DNA of 64,000 bases from Pseudomonas brassicacearum subsp. brassicacearum (GTDB lineage Bacteria > Pseudomonadota > Gammaproteobacteria > Pseudomonadales > Pseudomonadaceae). The stretch's first letter is position 1, and the number at the start of each line of letters is the position of its first letter. Positions 34,849 through 43,261 of this stretch are shown here, piece by piece. A program made the translations under genes and the position numbers. The stretch covers positions 45,962 to 109,961 of the forward strand of contig NZ_VZPJ01000020.1 in the NCBI RefSeq assembly GCF_008801605.1. Reading direction: 5' to 3'. Under the pieces are notes generated by a model that was not told the origin of the DNA, searched no databases, and was given only the letters and a program-made list of their open reading frames with translations.

Positions 34849-36885
34849 CTATTCCCCAAAATTGAAAACCACCGGCTTGGGCGGAGGACAACCACCAGGT
34901 GGCGGGAAATTCTGCACGCCCGCCTCGTCGTAGCCGGTGTAACAACCCACTATCTTGTCGCCCTTGAAGTTCATGCGGCGCTCAACCACACCTGTCGGGT
35001 AGTAGTAGACCGTCTCCCCTTCGCGCTTGGCGTACGAGTAGTCCCTGTATTCGCGCCCCTCGACCGTTATCAGGCGAAAGCCCTGCTTGGCCTCGGAGAA
35101 CTTCAACTGGCCGCTGGGGTAGTACTCGTTGTGAGTCACGCGATCATCAGGCCCCAACAACACCTCCCGGACCTTGCGCCCGTCCTGGGTATGGCGGGCG
35201 CTTTGCTCATTACCGAACAGGTAATCACTCTCCGAGTCGAAATGCCCGTTGTTGAAAGCCCCGCGCTGCTTGCCGCAAAGCTTGATACGGGTGTATTTCC
35301 CATCAGGCACGTGGCAATAGTTCCTGTCCGCGATCAACAGCCCAGTCGCATCAAATGATTGCACGTTACCGATGGGCTCATCCCCCTCGTACATTGCCAC
35401 CGTATCGGGTTGACCATTGGGGTGATAGAGACGAAAGGCACCCTCTCGCGAACCATGGCGCCACGAGATATCCGAAAGCAGCACGGCACCGTCATCGGTG
35501 TAGGTCAGCGCCCGCCCCTCGATCTGGCCGTTGGCATAGTTGGCCGAATAGGTGAGCTTGCCATTGGCCGCGCAGGCTTCTTTCAAGCCATCCAGCACAC
35601 CCGCGCGGTAATGCTCGACGAGCCGCAACACACCCGCGGCATCCACTTCGCGCAATTCGCCTTGCTTCTTGTCGGCGACAAAATCCACAGTCTGGACACC
35701 ACCGCCGTCCATTCTCAAGGTCCAACGACCTTCCCGGACGCCCTGCACATAACGCCCCTCACCCCAAGGCATTATCCAGTCCCCGTGCTGCTGCCCCGCC
35801 ACAAAATCGCCGCGCTGGACAACCTCCCCATGACGCACGCGCTCGGAGGGCCCGTCGAAATCACCATGCTTGTAAGTATCGAAGCCAGACATCTGCTTTT
35901 CATCGTCACGCGCCTCGATCGTCCAGCGCCCCTCATAGAAATCGTCGACGATCATACCCTTGGAAACCGTGCCCCCATCACTGACGACCCACGGCCCCTG
36001 GCGCAGTCCATCCACATAGGTGCCGGTGGACGCGTAGCCCGACTCGTCGAATTCCGCCCACTTGCCCGACCTCTTGCCCTGAACATAGACACCCAGCGCC
36101 CAGAGCCGCCCATTACCCAAGGCCGCCCAGGCCCCATCCTCGGAACCCTGGTACACCTTCGGATCGGTTTCCCAAGCCATCCTGCTGACACGATAGGCAG
36201 AACCCACATCCTCGTCCTGAGGCGGCACGCGCTCGTAAGTCAGCGTGAGCCAGCGCCCTTCGCGCTGCTGGAAAGTCTTTTTGTAGGTGTCGCGATGAGG
36301 ATCCTCCGGCGGTTGCCCCACTGACGCCGGGACACCGTCGACGCCAAAGTAGCCCACCAGCGTGCCACTCGCGGGCTCCAGCGTGTCGAACTCGGCGACA
36401 CCGGTCCTGGGCAACACAGCGCTGTAATCGTAGGGCGGCAACTTGCCCAGCTCTTTCTGGACCAGCGCGGCAGTGAGGACCTTGCGATCAGCGGCTATAC
36501 GATCCAATACCGGCTGCAACGTCTCGAGCCGGCGATACCCGCCAGTGGACGGCACGAACCGATAGCCATGAAGAGCGTACTGCCCCTTTGCCCGTGACAG
36601 CACGACCAGTGTCTGGAGAGCACTGTCGAGGCTGGCGTAGAACACCGACTCGACACTCGCATCGCCATACCTGTCGAGCATTTGCGGGACGCCATCCGGC
36701 GAATCACACAGGCATGAGTAGCCTACGACACCCTCGGCTTCGCGGATAAATGCCAGCGTCGCCCCACTCTCCTGGGAAGTTTTTATCAGCGGATGGGCCA
36801 AGGGTTTTTCGCTATAAAACGGCTCAGCCAAAGCCCCGACCGACACCGAACAACCCAATACAAACAGCAGCAAAAACGCACGCAT
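34849..36885 (-). CDS. Secreted MORN/YwqK-like repeat protein
   Basis: A 678-residue protein with signal peptide MRAFLLLFVLGCSVSVGALA, cut before EPFYSE. The centre (about 240-530) has at least eleven imperfect 20-to-25-residue repeats of the form Y-V-x-G-x-x-x-G-x-W, for example YVQGKRSGKWAEF, YVDGLRQGPWVV, FVAGQQHGDWIM and YVQGVREGRWTLR. These resemble MORN_2/YwqK repeats. Similar units recur near the C terminus (YYPSGQLKFSEAKQ, YYPTGVVERRMNF), and the end is Pro-rich (NFPPPGGCPPPKP). Start chosen at 36885 after AAGGGA. The function is unknown; it is probably periplasmic or surface-exposed. It is separated from creA by a terminator and is less conserved in setting than its neighbours. Confidence 0.8.
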   Translation of the reverse strand: MRAFLLLFVLGCSVSVGALAEPFYSEKPLAHPLIKTSQESGATLAFIREAEGVVGYSCLCDSPDGVPQMLDRYGDASVESVFYASLDSALQTLVVLSRAKGQYALHGYRFVPSTGGYRRLETLQPVLDRIAADRKVLTAALVQKELGKLPPYDYSAVLPRTGVAEFDTLEPASGTLVGYFGVDGVPASVGQPPEDPHRDTYKKTFQQREGRWLTLTYERVPPQDEDVGSAYRVSRMAWETDPKVYQGSEDGAWAALGNGRLWALGVYVQGKRSGKWAEFDESGYASTGTYVDGLRQGPWVVSDGGTVSKGMIVDDFYEGRWTIEARDDEKQMSGFDTYKHGDFDGPSERVRHGEVVQRGDFVAGQQHGDWIMPWGEGRYVQGVREGRWTLRMDGGGVQTVDFVADKKQGELREVDAAGVLRLVEHYRAGVLDGLKEACAANGKLTYSANYANGQIEGRALTYTDDGAVLLSDISWRHGSREGAFRLYHPNGQPDTVAMYEGDEPIGNVQSFDATGLLIADRNYCHVPDGKYTRIKLCGKQRGAFNNGHFDSESDYLFGNEQSARHTQDGRKVREVLLGPDDRVTHNEYYPSGQLKFSEAKQGFRLITVEGREYRDYSYAKREGETVYYYPTGVVERRMNFKGDKIVGCYTGYDEAGVQNFPPPGGCPPPKPVVFNFGE

Positions 36886-36925
36886 ACGAATCCCTTCGCG
36901 CCTAAAGCACAACAAATCCATGTAG

Positions 36926-36952
36926 ATAAAAAAAGCGAGCCGATCGGCTCGC
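36926..36952 (-). terminator. Terminator after creA
   Basis: A perfect GCGAGCCGATCGGCTCGC palindrome followed on the minus strand by seven T. It lies 15 bases after the creA stop and about 40 bases before the next gene on the same strand. Confidence 0.9.
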
Positions 36953-36966
36953 CCGCCATTCGCGAC

Positions 36967-37422
36967 TTAACGCCAAGGCAAGATCGGAATAGCCGTCACC
37001 GCGTTCTGCGGGCTGCCCTCGATCACGCGATCGCTGTAGACCAGGTACACCAGCGTATTGCGCTTCTTGTCGAGGAATCGCACCACTTGCATGGTCTTGA
37101 ACACCAGCGAAGTGCGCTCACGGAACACCTCTTCGCCGTCCTTGAGCTCACCCTTGAAGCTGATGGGCCCGACCTGGCGGCAGGCGATGGACGCCTCGGC
37201 GCGATCCTCGGCCAGGCCCAGGCCGCCTTTCACGCCGCCAGTCTTGGCCCGCGACAGATAACAGGTCACGCCATCCACCTTGGGATCGTCGAACGCCTCG
37301 ACCACGATCCGATCGTTCGGCCCGACAAACTTGAACACCGTCGACACTTGGCCAATTTCTTCAGCCGAAGCCAGCAGCGGCACCGCCAACAGCAAGCCGA
37401 TCAATCCTTTTGCCAAACCCAT
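36967..37422 (-). CDS. creA: CreA family periplasmic protein
   Basis: A 151-residue protein with signal peptide MGLAKGLIGLLLAVPLLASA. The mature part matches the CreA family (EEIGQVSTVFKFVGPNDRIV, DPKVDGVTCYLSRAKTGG, ASIACRQVGPI), with two conserved cysteines. The function is unknown. It follows proB after nine bases and is probably co-transcribed with it. Confidence 0.92.
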   Translation of the reverse strand: MGLAKGLIGLLLAVPLLASAEEIGQVSTVFKFVGPNDRIVVEAFDDPKVDGVTCYLSRAKTGGVKGGLGLAEDRAEASIACRQVGPISFKGELKDGEEVFRERTSLVFKTMQVVRFLDKKRNTLVYLVYSDRVIEGSPQNAVTAIPILPWR

Positions 37423-37431
37423 GATTTTTCC

Positions 37432-38550
37432 TTAGACGAGGATCAGGTTGTCACGGTGAACCAGTTCGGGCTCCGCCATGTAACCCAACAGACCGACAAT
37501 CGCATCAGACGACTGACCGATGATTTTCTGCGCTTCCAGCGCGCTGTAGTTGGCCAGGCCACGGGCGATCTCACGACCGTCCGGCGCCACGCACACCACC
37601 ATTTCGCCCCGACGGAAACTGCCCTGGACCAGCTTCACACCCACTGGCAGCAGGCTTTTGTTGCCTTGGGACAGGGCCGCCACCGCGCCAGCATCCAGCA
37701 CCAACGTGCCACGGGTCTGCAGATGCCCAGCCAGCCACTGCTTGCGCGCTGCCAGCATGCCGCGCTCCGGGGAGAGCAAGGTACCGATCCGCTCGCCGGC
37801 TTTCAGGCGGTCCAGCACCCGCTCCAAGCGCCCACCCACGATGATGGTATGAGCCCCGGAACGCGCCGCCAGACGCGCAGCGCGCAGTTTGGTCTGCATG
37901 CCGCCACGGCCCAGCGCACCACCCGTGCCGCCCGCCACCGCGTCCAGCGCAGGATCGTCGGCACGAGCTTCGTAAATCAGCTTGGCATCGGGATTGTTGC
38001 GCGGATCGGCATCGAACATGCCGTCGCGATCCGTGAGGATCACCAGTAGATCCGCCTCCACCAGGTTCGCCACCAGCGCCGCCAGGGTGTCGTTATCGCC
38101 GAAACGAATCTCGTCGGTGACCACCGTGTCGTTCTCGTTGATCACCGGGATGACTTTGAGCTCCACCAGCGCGCGCAAGGTACTGCGGGCATTGAGGTAG
38201 CGCTTGCGGTCGGACAGGTCGTCGTGGGTCAGCAGGATCTGCGCCGTATGGCGACCGTGCTCGGCGAAGCTTGATTCCCAAGCCTGCACCAGGCCCATCT
38301 GGCCGATGGCGGCGGCGGCCTGCAGCTCATGCATCGCGCTGGGTCGCGACGTCCAGCCCAAACGGCTCATACCGGCTGCCACGGCCCCCGAAGAGACCAA
38401 TACCAGCTCGACGCCAGCCTCATGCAAGGCCACCATCTGCTCGACCCACACCGCCATTGCCTGGCGGTCCAGGCCCTTGCCATCCGCCGTCAGCAGTGCG
38501 CTGCCGATCTTCACGACCCAGCGCTGCGCACCCGTCACCTTGCTCCGCAT
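37432..38550 (-). CDS. proB: Glutamate 5-kinase ProB
   Basis: A 372-residue enzyme for the first step of proline synthesis. The amino-acid kinase domain has WVVKIGSALLTADGKGLD, LVLVSSGAVAAGM and PVINENDTVVTDEIRFGDND; a C-terminal PUA domain (GTLVLDAGAVAALSQGNKSL) is present. In most bacteria ProB is inhibited by proline. I start at MRSKVTGAQRW (38550) with GAAG upstream. It is 337 bases downstream of obg, a gap holding a terminator and a REP doublet. Confidence 0.96.
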   Translation of the reverse strand: MRSKVTGAQRWVVKIGSALLTADGKGLDRQAMAVWVEQMVALHEAGVELVLVSSGAVAAGMSRLGWTSRPSAMHELQAAAAIGQMGLVQAWESSFAEHGRHTAQILLTHDDLSDRKRYLNARSTLRALVELKVIPVINENDTVVTDEIRFGDNDTLAALVANLVEADLLVILTDRDGMFDADPRNNPDAKLIYEARADDPALDAVAGGTGGALGRGGMQTKLRAARLAARSGAHTIIVGGRLERVLDRLKAGERIGTLLSPERGMLAARKQWLAGHLQTRGTLVLDAGAVAALSQGNKSLLPVGVKLVQGSFRRGEMVVCVAPDGREIARGLANYSALEAQKIIGQSSDAIVGLLGYMAEPELVHRDNLILV

Positions 38551-38626
38551 TATCTTCAACCTTTGCCAGCGAACGACGCGACCCAGCGCCGCCCATGGGA
38601 TTATTCGTATTTGCGTTTTACAGATA

Positions 38627-38653
38627 CCAAAACGCCGCTCGAATGAGCGGCGC
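38627..38653 (-). terminator. Terminator after obg
   Basis: CGCCGCTC and GAGCGGCG form a stem with a four-base loop, followed by TTTT on the minus strand. It is far (about 235 bases) from the obg stop, beyond the REP doublet. Confidence 0.7.
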
Positions 38654-38745
38654 CTTGGAAACCGGCTGGTTGCGATGATAACACCGCACTGGACCAGTTA
38701 AACCTGCCCCATGCCAGCCACCCGAGAATCCCTGTGGGGGCGAGC

Positions 38746-38839
38746 TTGTGGGAGCAAAGCTTGCTCGCGATGACATCGTCACATCCAACACCTTTGCTGG
38801 CTGTAAAATCGCTATCGCGAGCAAGCTTTGCTCCCACAG
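38746..38839. repeat. REP doublet (+/-)
   Basis: REP cores at about 38746-38772 (+) and 38810-38839 (-), of the GAGCAAAGCTTGC subtype. A partial core (GTGGGGGCGAGCTT) directly precedes the first, as if one REP had inserted into another. Confidence 0.8.
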
Positions 38840-38887
38840 ATTCGCTCACATAGGCCTTAGCTTCAACTGAGCGGCATCAGCACAAGA

Positions 38888-40111
38888 TCAGTCGCGAACG
38901 TAGATGATTTCCGGACCGTCCTCGTCATCCACATCTTCTTCGTCCCAATCGTCGTCACCAATGTCATGGACCGACTTGACGCCACTGCGACGCAGGGCAC
39001 GCTGGTCGTCCAGCGCCTGCAACTGGGCACGGGCCTCGTCTTCGATGCGCTGATCGAGCTCGGCCAGCTCTTCCTTGTAGGCCGGATCGTTGGCCAGGCG
39101 GTCGGCGCGATCTTCCAGGTAACGCATGATGTCGTGACACAGGCGCTCGGTGCCTTCTTTGGCGATGGCCGAGATCACGTAGACCGGACCTTCCCACTCC
39201 AGGCGATCGACAATTTCCTTGACCCGCTCCTCATGCTCTTCTTCAAGGATCTGGTCGCACTTGTTCAGCACCAGCCAACGGTCGCGCTCGGCCAGGGCCG
39301 GGCTGAACTTGGTCAGTTCGTTGACGATGACTTCGGCGGCATCGGCGGCACTGGTTTCATCCAGCGGCGCCATGTCCACGAGGTGCAGCAACAGACGGGT
39401 ACGGGACAAGTGCTTGAGGAAACGAATCCCCAGGCCTGCACCCTCGGAAGCCCCTTCGATCAAGCCTGGAATGTCGGCGATTACGAAACTCTTCCAGCGG
39501 TCGACGCTGACCACGCCCAGGTTCGGTACCAGGGTGGTGAACGGGTAATCGGCCACTTTCGGCTTGGCCGCCGACACCGAGCGAATAAAGGTACTTTTAC
39601 CGGCGTTCGGCAAGCCCAGCAGGCCCACGTCGGCCAACACTTTCATTTCCAGCTTCAGGTCACGCTGCTCGCCTGGCTTGCCTGGCGTGGTCTGGCGTGG
39701 CGCACGGTTGGTACTGGACTTGAAACGGGTGTTGCCCAGGCCGTGCCAGCCGCCATGGGCGACCAGCAGACGCTGGCCAGCCTTGGTCAGGTCGCCAATC
39801 ACTTCCTGGGTGGCCGAATCGATCACCGTGGTACCGACCGGCACACGCAGGATCAGGTCTTCGCCCTTCTTGCCGGTGCAGTCGGTGCTGCCGCCGTTGG
39901 AGCCACGCTCGGCATCGAAGTGCCGGGTGTAACGGTAGTCCACCAGGGTGTTGAGGTTTTCGTCGGCGAGCATGTAGATCGAGCCGCCGTCGCCCCCGTC
40001 ACCGCCGTTCGGGCCACCGTTTTCAATGAACTTTTCCCGACGGAAACTCATGCAACCATTGCCGCCGTCGCCGGCCTTTACTCGAATCGATACTTCATCA
40101 ACAAACTTCAT
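38888..40111 (-). CDS. obg: GTPase ObgE/CgtA
   Basis: A 407-residue ribosome-associated GTPase. The glycine-rich Obg fold (NGGPNGGDGGDGGSIYM) covers residues 1-158. The G domain has G1 GLPNAGKST, the switch DYPFTT, G3 DIPGLIEG and G4 NKCD. An acidic C-terminal tail (DDDWDEEDVDDEDGPE) follows. It takes part in 50S assembly and stress control. It is downstream of rplU-rpmA, as is usual. The start at 40111 gives the canonical MKFVDEVSIRVKAGDGGNG. Confidence 0.97.
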   Translation of the reverse strand: MKFVDEVSIRVKAGDGGNGCMSFRREKFIENGGPNGGDGGDGGSIYMLADENLNTLVDYRYTRHFDAERGSNGGSTDCTGKKGEDLILRVPVGTTVIDSATQEVIGDLTKAGQRLLVAHGGWHGLGNTRFKSSTNRAPRQTTPGKPGEQRDLKLEMKVLADVGLLGLPNAGKSTFIRSVSAAKPKVADYPFTTLVPNLGVVSVDRWKSFVIADIPGLIEGASEGAGLGIRFLKHLSRTRLLLHLVDMAPLDETSAADAAEVIVNELTKFSPALAERDRWLVLNKCDQILEEEHEERVKEIVDRLEWEGPVYVISAIAKEGTERLCHDIMRYLEDRADRLANDPAYKEELAELDQRIEDEARAQLQALDDQRALRRSGVKSVHDIGDDDWDEEDVDDEDGPEIIYVRD

Positions 40112-40140
40112 GACACACGCCTCTCGCCATACGGACGAGC

Positions 40141-40241
40141 CAAAAAAACAAGACATAAGACTCTTGCAAAAATGAGCGCAGCGACCTGATGACACGCCCC
40201 AACCGCAGCGCCGACAGCCCATACAAACAGTTTTGCAAGAG
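40141..40241 (-). other. Possible structured leader upstream of obg
   Basis: On the minus strand CTCTTGCAAAA (40241-40231) pairs perfectly with TTTTGCAAGAG (40171-40161). A T-rich tract with seven consecutive T follows at about 40148-40142, 31 bases before the obg start. It could be a stem closing a folded leader, or a second weak terminator after rpmA. Confidence 0.4.
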
Positions 40242-40256
40242 ACTCACCCCACAAAC

Positions 40257-40287
40257 GAAAAAGCCCCGTCGCAAGACAGGGCTTTTC
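40257..40287 (-). terminator. Terminator after rpmA
   Basis: AAGCCCTGTC and GACGGGGCTT pair around a TTGC loop, with a run of T on the minus strand. It lies 15 bases after the rpmA stop and separates rplU-rpmA from obg. Confidence 0.88.
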
Positions 40288-40301
40288 CAGCGGTCTCGCA
40301 A

Positions 40302-40559
40302 TTAAGCTGCGATAACGCTTACGTAACGACGACCGAAGGCGCCTTTTACTTCGAACTTGATCACGCCTTCGACTTTAGCGAAGAGGGTGTGATCTTTACC
40401 CATGCCCACGCCGTAGCCAGCGTGGAATTGGGTGCCGCGCTGACGCACGATGATGTTGCCTGCTTTGATAGCCTGGCCGCCATACATCTTCACGCCAAGG
40501 CGTTTGGCTTCTGAGTCGCGACCGTTACGGGTACTACCACCAGCTTTTTTGTGTGCCAT
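40302..40559 (-). CDS. rpmA: 50S ribosomal protein L27
   Basis: An 85-residue L27 starting MAHKKAGGSTRNGRDSEAKR, whose N-terminal tail reaches the peptidyl transferase centre. There is no cleavable N-terminal extension of the Firmicutes type. It follows rplU after 35 bases. Confidence 0.97.
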   Translation of the reverse strand: MAHKKAGGSTRNGRDSEAKRLGVKMYGGQAIKAGNIIVRQRGTQFHAGYGVGMGKDHTLFAKVEGVIKFEVKGAFGRRYVSVIAA

Positions 40560-40594
40560 GAGTTCAATTCTCCTAGTGAGGAATTAGGCTGAAA

Positions 40595-40909
40595 TTAAGC
40601 CTGAATACCGGTGATTTTGATCTCGGTGTACCACTGGCGGTGGCCCATACGCTTCATGTGGTGCTTACGGCGACGGAACTTGATGATGCGGACTTTATCG
40701 TGACGACCTTGGGAGATCACTTCAGCCACAACGGTAGCGCCAGCAACGACTGGAGCGCCGATATTCACGTCATCGCCATTGGCGACCAACAGAACGCGAT
40801 CAAAAGTCACGGATTCGCCGGTAGCGATTTCCAGTTTTTCGATCTTCAGGTATTCACCTGGGGCGACCTTGTATTGCTTGCCACCAGTAACAATTACTGC
40901 GTACGACAT
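40595..40909 (-). CDS. rplU: 50S ribosomal protein L21
   Basis: A 104-residue L21 starting MSYAVIVTGGKQYKVAPGEYL, with the basic loop KFRRRKHHMKRMGHRQ that contacts 23S rRNA. The start is at 40909 after GGAGAAATACC. First gene of the rplU-rpmA unit. Confidence 0.97.
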   Translation of the reverse strand: MSYAVIVTGGKQYKVAPGEYLKIEKLEIATGESVTFDRVLLVANGDDVNIGAPVVAGATVVAEVISQGRHDKVRIIKFRRRKHHMKRMGHRQWYTEIKITGIQA

Positions 40910-41040
40910 GGTATTTCTCCGATAATCCTGCTCACCCAGCGCTTTATAAGAAGAGGTATTGGCTGGCATGGCTGCATGGGCTGGAAGGCCCTAATGCAAT
41001 TGCGTAAGGCAGGTGCTGCCCAGGAAGTTCAGGGTGCGCG

Positions 41041-41069
41041 ATTGTACGCAAGCCAAGAGAGCCTTGCAA
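41041..41069 (-). promoter_or_regulatory. Sigma-70 promoter of rplU-rpmA
   Basis: On the minus strand TTGCAA, a 17-base spacer and TACAAT. The -35 ends only about 20 bases from the divergent ispB -35. Confidence 0.65.
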
Positions 41070-41087
41070 GTAGCCGTCCATCGCGCC

Positions 41088-41116
41088 TTGACAGGCCTGG
41101 GTGGGGGTCCTAGCAT
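41088..41116 (+). promoter_or_regulatory. Sigma-70 promoter of ispB
   Basis: A perfect TTGACA, a 17-base spacer and TAGCAT lie 33 bases before the ispB ATG. Confidence 0.7.
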
Positions 41117-41148
41117 GCCGCGCAACCCTTCTGGAGCACCTGTCGCTG

Positions 41149-42117
41149 ATGCAACCCCAAGCTTTCTACCGCGCGGTGGCGGACGATTTTAGCGCCGTCG
41201 ACGGCATCATCAAGAAGCAGCTGACTTCCCGAGTGCCGCTGGTATCGAAAATCGGCGACTACATCACATCGGCCGGCGGTAAACGCCTGCGTCCTTTATT
41301 GGTGCTGTTGTGCGGCAAGGCCCTGGGTCGCGAAGGCGACGACATGCGCCTGCTGGCCGCCACCATCGAATTCCTGCACACCGCGACCCTGCTGCACGAC
41401 GACGTGGTCGACATGTCCGGCATGCGGCGTGGCCGTTCGACCGCCAACGCCATGTGGGGCAATGCCCCGAGCGTGCTGGTGGGCGACTTCCTGTATTCGC
41501 GTTCGTTCGAAATGATGGTCGAGCTGGGCTCGATGCCGGTGATGAAAATCCTGTCCCAGGCCACGCGCATCATCGCCGAAGGCGAAGTACTGCAGTTGTC
41601 CAAGGTACGCGATGCCAGCACCACCGAAGAAACCTACATGGAAGTCATCCGCGGCAAGACCGCGATGCTCTTCGAAGCCTCGACCCACAGCGCCGCCGCC
41701 CTGGCCGGTGCCAGCGCCGAACAGAGCGAAGCGCTGCGCACCTTCGGCGACCACCTGGGCGTGGCTTTCCAGCTGGTGGACGACCTGCTGGACTACAAGG
41801 GCGACGCCGAGACCCTGGGCAAGAACGTCGGTGACGACCTGGCCGAAGGCAAGCCGACCCTGCCGCTGATCTACACCATGCGCGAGGGCACGCCTGAACA
41901 GGCAGCACTGGTTCGCCAGGCGATCCAGAAAGGCGGGATCGAAGACCTGGAAAGCATCCGTGTCGCGGTCGAAGCGTCCGGCTCGCTGGACTACACCGCG
42001 AACCTGGCCCGTGACTACGTCGCCCGCGCGATCAAATGCCTCGACGCCCTGCCGGCCAGCGAATACCGCGATGCGCTGGTGGAACTGAGCGAGTTTGCGG
42101 TGGCTCGCACGCACTGA
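41149..42117 (+). CDS. ispB: Octaprenyl/solanesyl diphosphate synthase IspB
   Basis: A 322-residue trans-polyprenyl diphosphate synthase that makes the ubiquinone side chain. The first Asp-rich motif is LLHDDVVDMSGMRRG, the second is FQLVDDLLDYKGD, and GGKRLRPLLVLL binds substrate. Pseudomonads make mainly ubiquinone-9, so the product is probably solanesyl diphosphate; this cannot be read directly. I start at MQPQAFYRAVADDF (41149). It is divergent from rplU. Confidence 0.95.
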   Translation: MQPQAFYRAVADDFSAVDGIIKKQLTSRVPLVSKIGDYITSAGGKRLRPLLVLLCGKALGREGDDMRLLAATIEFLHTATLLHDDVVDMSGMRRGRSTANAMWGNAPSVLVGDFLYSRSFEMMVELGSMPVMKILSQATRIIAEGEVLQLSKVRDASTTEETYMEVIRGKTAMLFEASTHSAAALAGASAEQSEALRTFGDHLGVAFQLVDDLLDYKGDAETLGKNVGDDLAEGKPTLPLIYTMREGTPEQAALVRQAIQKGGIEDLESIRVAVEASGSLDYTANLARDYVARAIKCLDALPASEYRDALVELSEFAVARTH

Positions 42118-42130
42118 CACACAGGGCTTT

Positions 42131-42218
42131 TGTGGGAGCAAGGCTTGCCCGCGATACCGGCGACTCGGTTTCTGAAGGATCGCATAGTCGCCATCGCGGG
42201 CAAGCCTTGCTCCCACAA
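42131..42218. repeat. REP doublet of the CAAGGCTTGCCCGCGAT subtype
   Basis: REP cores at about 42131-42160 (+) and 42190-42218 (-), differing from the main type by AAGGCTTGCCCGC. The same subtype recurs at 57552-57618. Confidence 0.85.
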
Positions 42219-42321
42219 ATCCTCTCGCCACAGGATATCCAAACGCAGCACCGTCCCTCTTTCGCAACAAAACCCTATATAATGTGCGCCCTTTTGTCCT
42301 CCTGATACCCAAGGAACCTTA

Positions 42322-42663
42322 GTGAGCACGTTGCCTCCCTGCCCGAAATGCAATTCCGAATACACCTACGAAGACGGTACTCAACTGGTCTGCCCGGAGT
42401 GTGCCCACGAATGGTCCGCCAGCGGCGAAGCTGAAACAGTGTCCGACGATACCGTGAAGAAAGATTCGGTCGGCAACGTCCTGCAGGACGGCGACACCAT
42501 CACCGTGATCAAGGACCTCAAGGTCAAGGGCACGTCGCTGGTGGTCAAGGTCGGCACCAAGGTCAAGAACATCCGTCTGTGCGATGGCGACCACGACATC
42601 GATTGCAAGATCGACGGCATCGGCCCGATGAAACTCAAATCCGAGTTCGTCAGAAAAGTCTGA
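42322..42663 (+). CDS. yjdM: Zinc-ribbon protein YjdM (PhnA homologue)
   Basis: A 113-residue protein with an N-terminal zinc ribbon (CPKC at 8-11, CPEC about 15 residues later) and a C-terminal SH3-like domain (TVIKDLKVKGTSLVVKVGTKV and DIDCKIDGIGPMKLK). It belongs to the YjdM/PhnA family, historically tied to phosphonate genes but of unknown function. It starts with GTG after AAGGAACC; a TATAAT lies at 42278-42283. Confidence 0.92.
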   Translation: MSTLPPCPKCNSEYTYEDGTQLVCPECAHEWSASGEAETVSDDTVKKDSVGNVLQDGDTITVIKDLKVKGTSLVVKVGTKVKNIRLCDGDHDIDCKIDGIGPMKLKSEFVRKV

Positions 42664-42824
42664 TCCTGCTGTATTCCATTCCACACCCCGCGTGTGGGAT
42701 GGAGCTTCGCCCTCTGCGCTTCAGCCCCATTTCTCGGACGTTAGCCAAGTGCCAGCCGTCCTGAGCGGCCATAACCCATCGTCAGAAAAACAATCGCAAC
42801 GCCAATAGAGCCTTGCTATTTAGC

Positions 42825-42843
42825 GAATAAGAATTATTCTCAT
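42825..42843 (+). promoter_or_regulatory. Fur box overlapping a promoter
   Basis: GAATAAGAATTATTCTCAT matches the 19-base Fur consensus (GATAATGATAATCATTATC) in its palindromic core GAATAAgAATTATTC. It overlaps a candidate -10 (TATTCT, 42835-42840) that lies 16 bases from TTGCTA (42813-42818). Iron-loaded Fur would block the promoter of the next gene. Confidence 0.75.
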
Positions 42844-42869
42844 CGAACCCCATCAAGGAGATGAGAACC

Positions 42870-43127
42870 ATGACTTATTTGATCGATGCCTGGCTGGACC
42901 GCCCACATCCCTACCTCAGGATCCTGCATCGGGAAACCGGGGAAGTCTGTGCGGTGCTTGAAGAAGAAGCCTTGAACGAGCTGCAGGACCAAGGGGATCT
43001 GGACCTCAACAGCCTCAACTCCAGTGAACCGTTGGTGCTCAAGGAACTGGTGCGCAATCTGTTCCTGTTCTGCTACGCCCGGGCATTGCGCCCGACGGGT
43101 GATTTCAGCGGCAGGTTCCACGGATGA
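42870..43127 (+). CDS. Small iron-responsive hypothetical protein (PA4570-like)
   Basis: An 85-residue acidic protein, MTYLIDAWLDRPHPYLRIL..., with no signal peptide. From the gene position after ispB and the Fur box it looks like the counterpart of P. aeruginosa PA4570, known to be strongly induced by iron starvation; its function is not known. AAGGAG lies nine bases before the ATG at 42870; an ATG three codons upstream touches the ribosome-binding site and is less likely. Confidence 0.75.
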   Translation: MTYLIDAWLDRPHPYLRILHRETGEVCAVLEEEALNELQDQGDLDLNSLNSSEPLVLKELVRNLFLFCYARALRPTGDFSGRFHG

Positions 43128-43139
43128 AGCACCTGACCC

Positions 43140-43229
43140 TGTGGGAGCGAGCTTGCTCGCGAAGCGGTGTGTCATTCAACATCGATATCGATTGACTGAC
43201 CGCCATCGCGAGCAAGCTCGCTCCCACAG
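43140..43229. repeat. REP doublet (+/-)
   Basis: REP cores at about 43140-43167 (+) and 43201-43229 (-), between the convergent PA4570-like and fklB genes. Confidence 0.85.
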
Positions 43230-43261
43230 TTTTTTGTCCGGCAGTAAAACCGGGCAGGGTC

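Noticed and set aside
36886..36921. A start for the MORN-like protein 12 codons further upstream
   Set aside because: It would put a charged segment in front of the signal peptide and sits by the creA terminator; the ATG at 36885 has AAGGGA.
42681..42697. Hairpin CCACAC/GTGTGG after yjdM as a terminator
   Set aside because: The stem is short and no T run follows.
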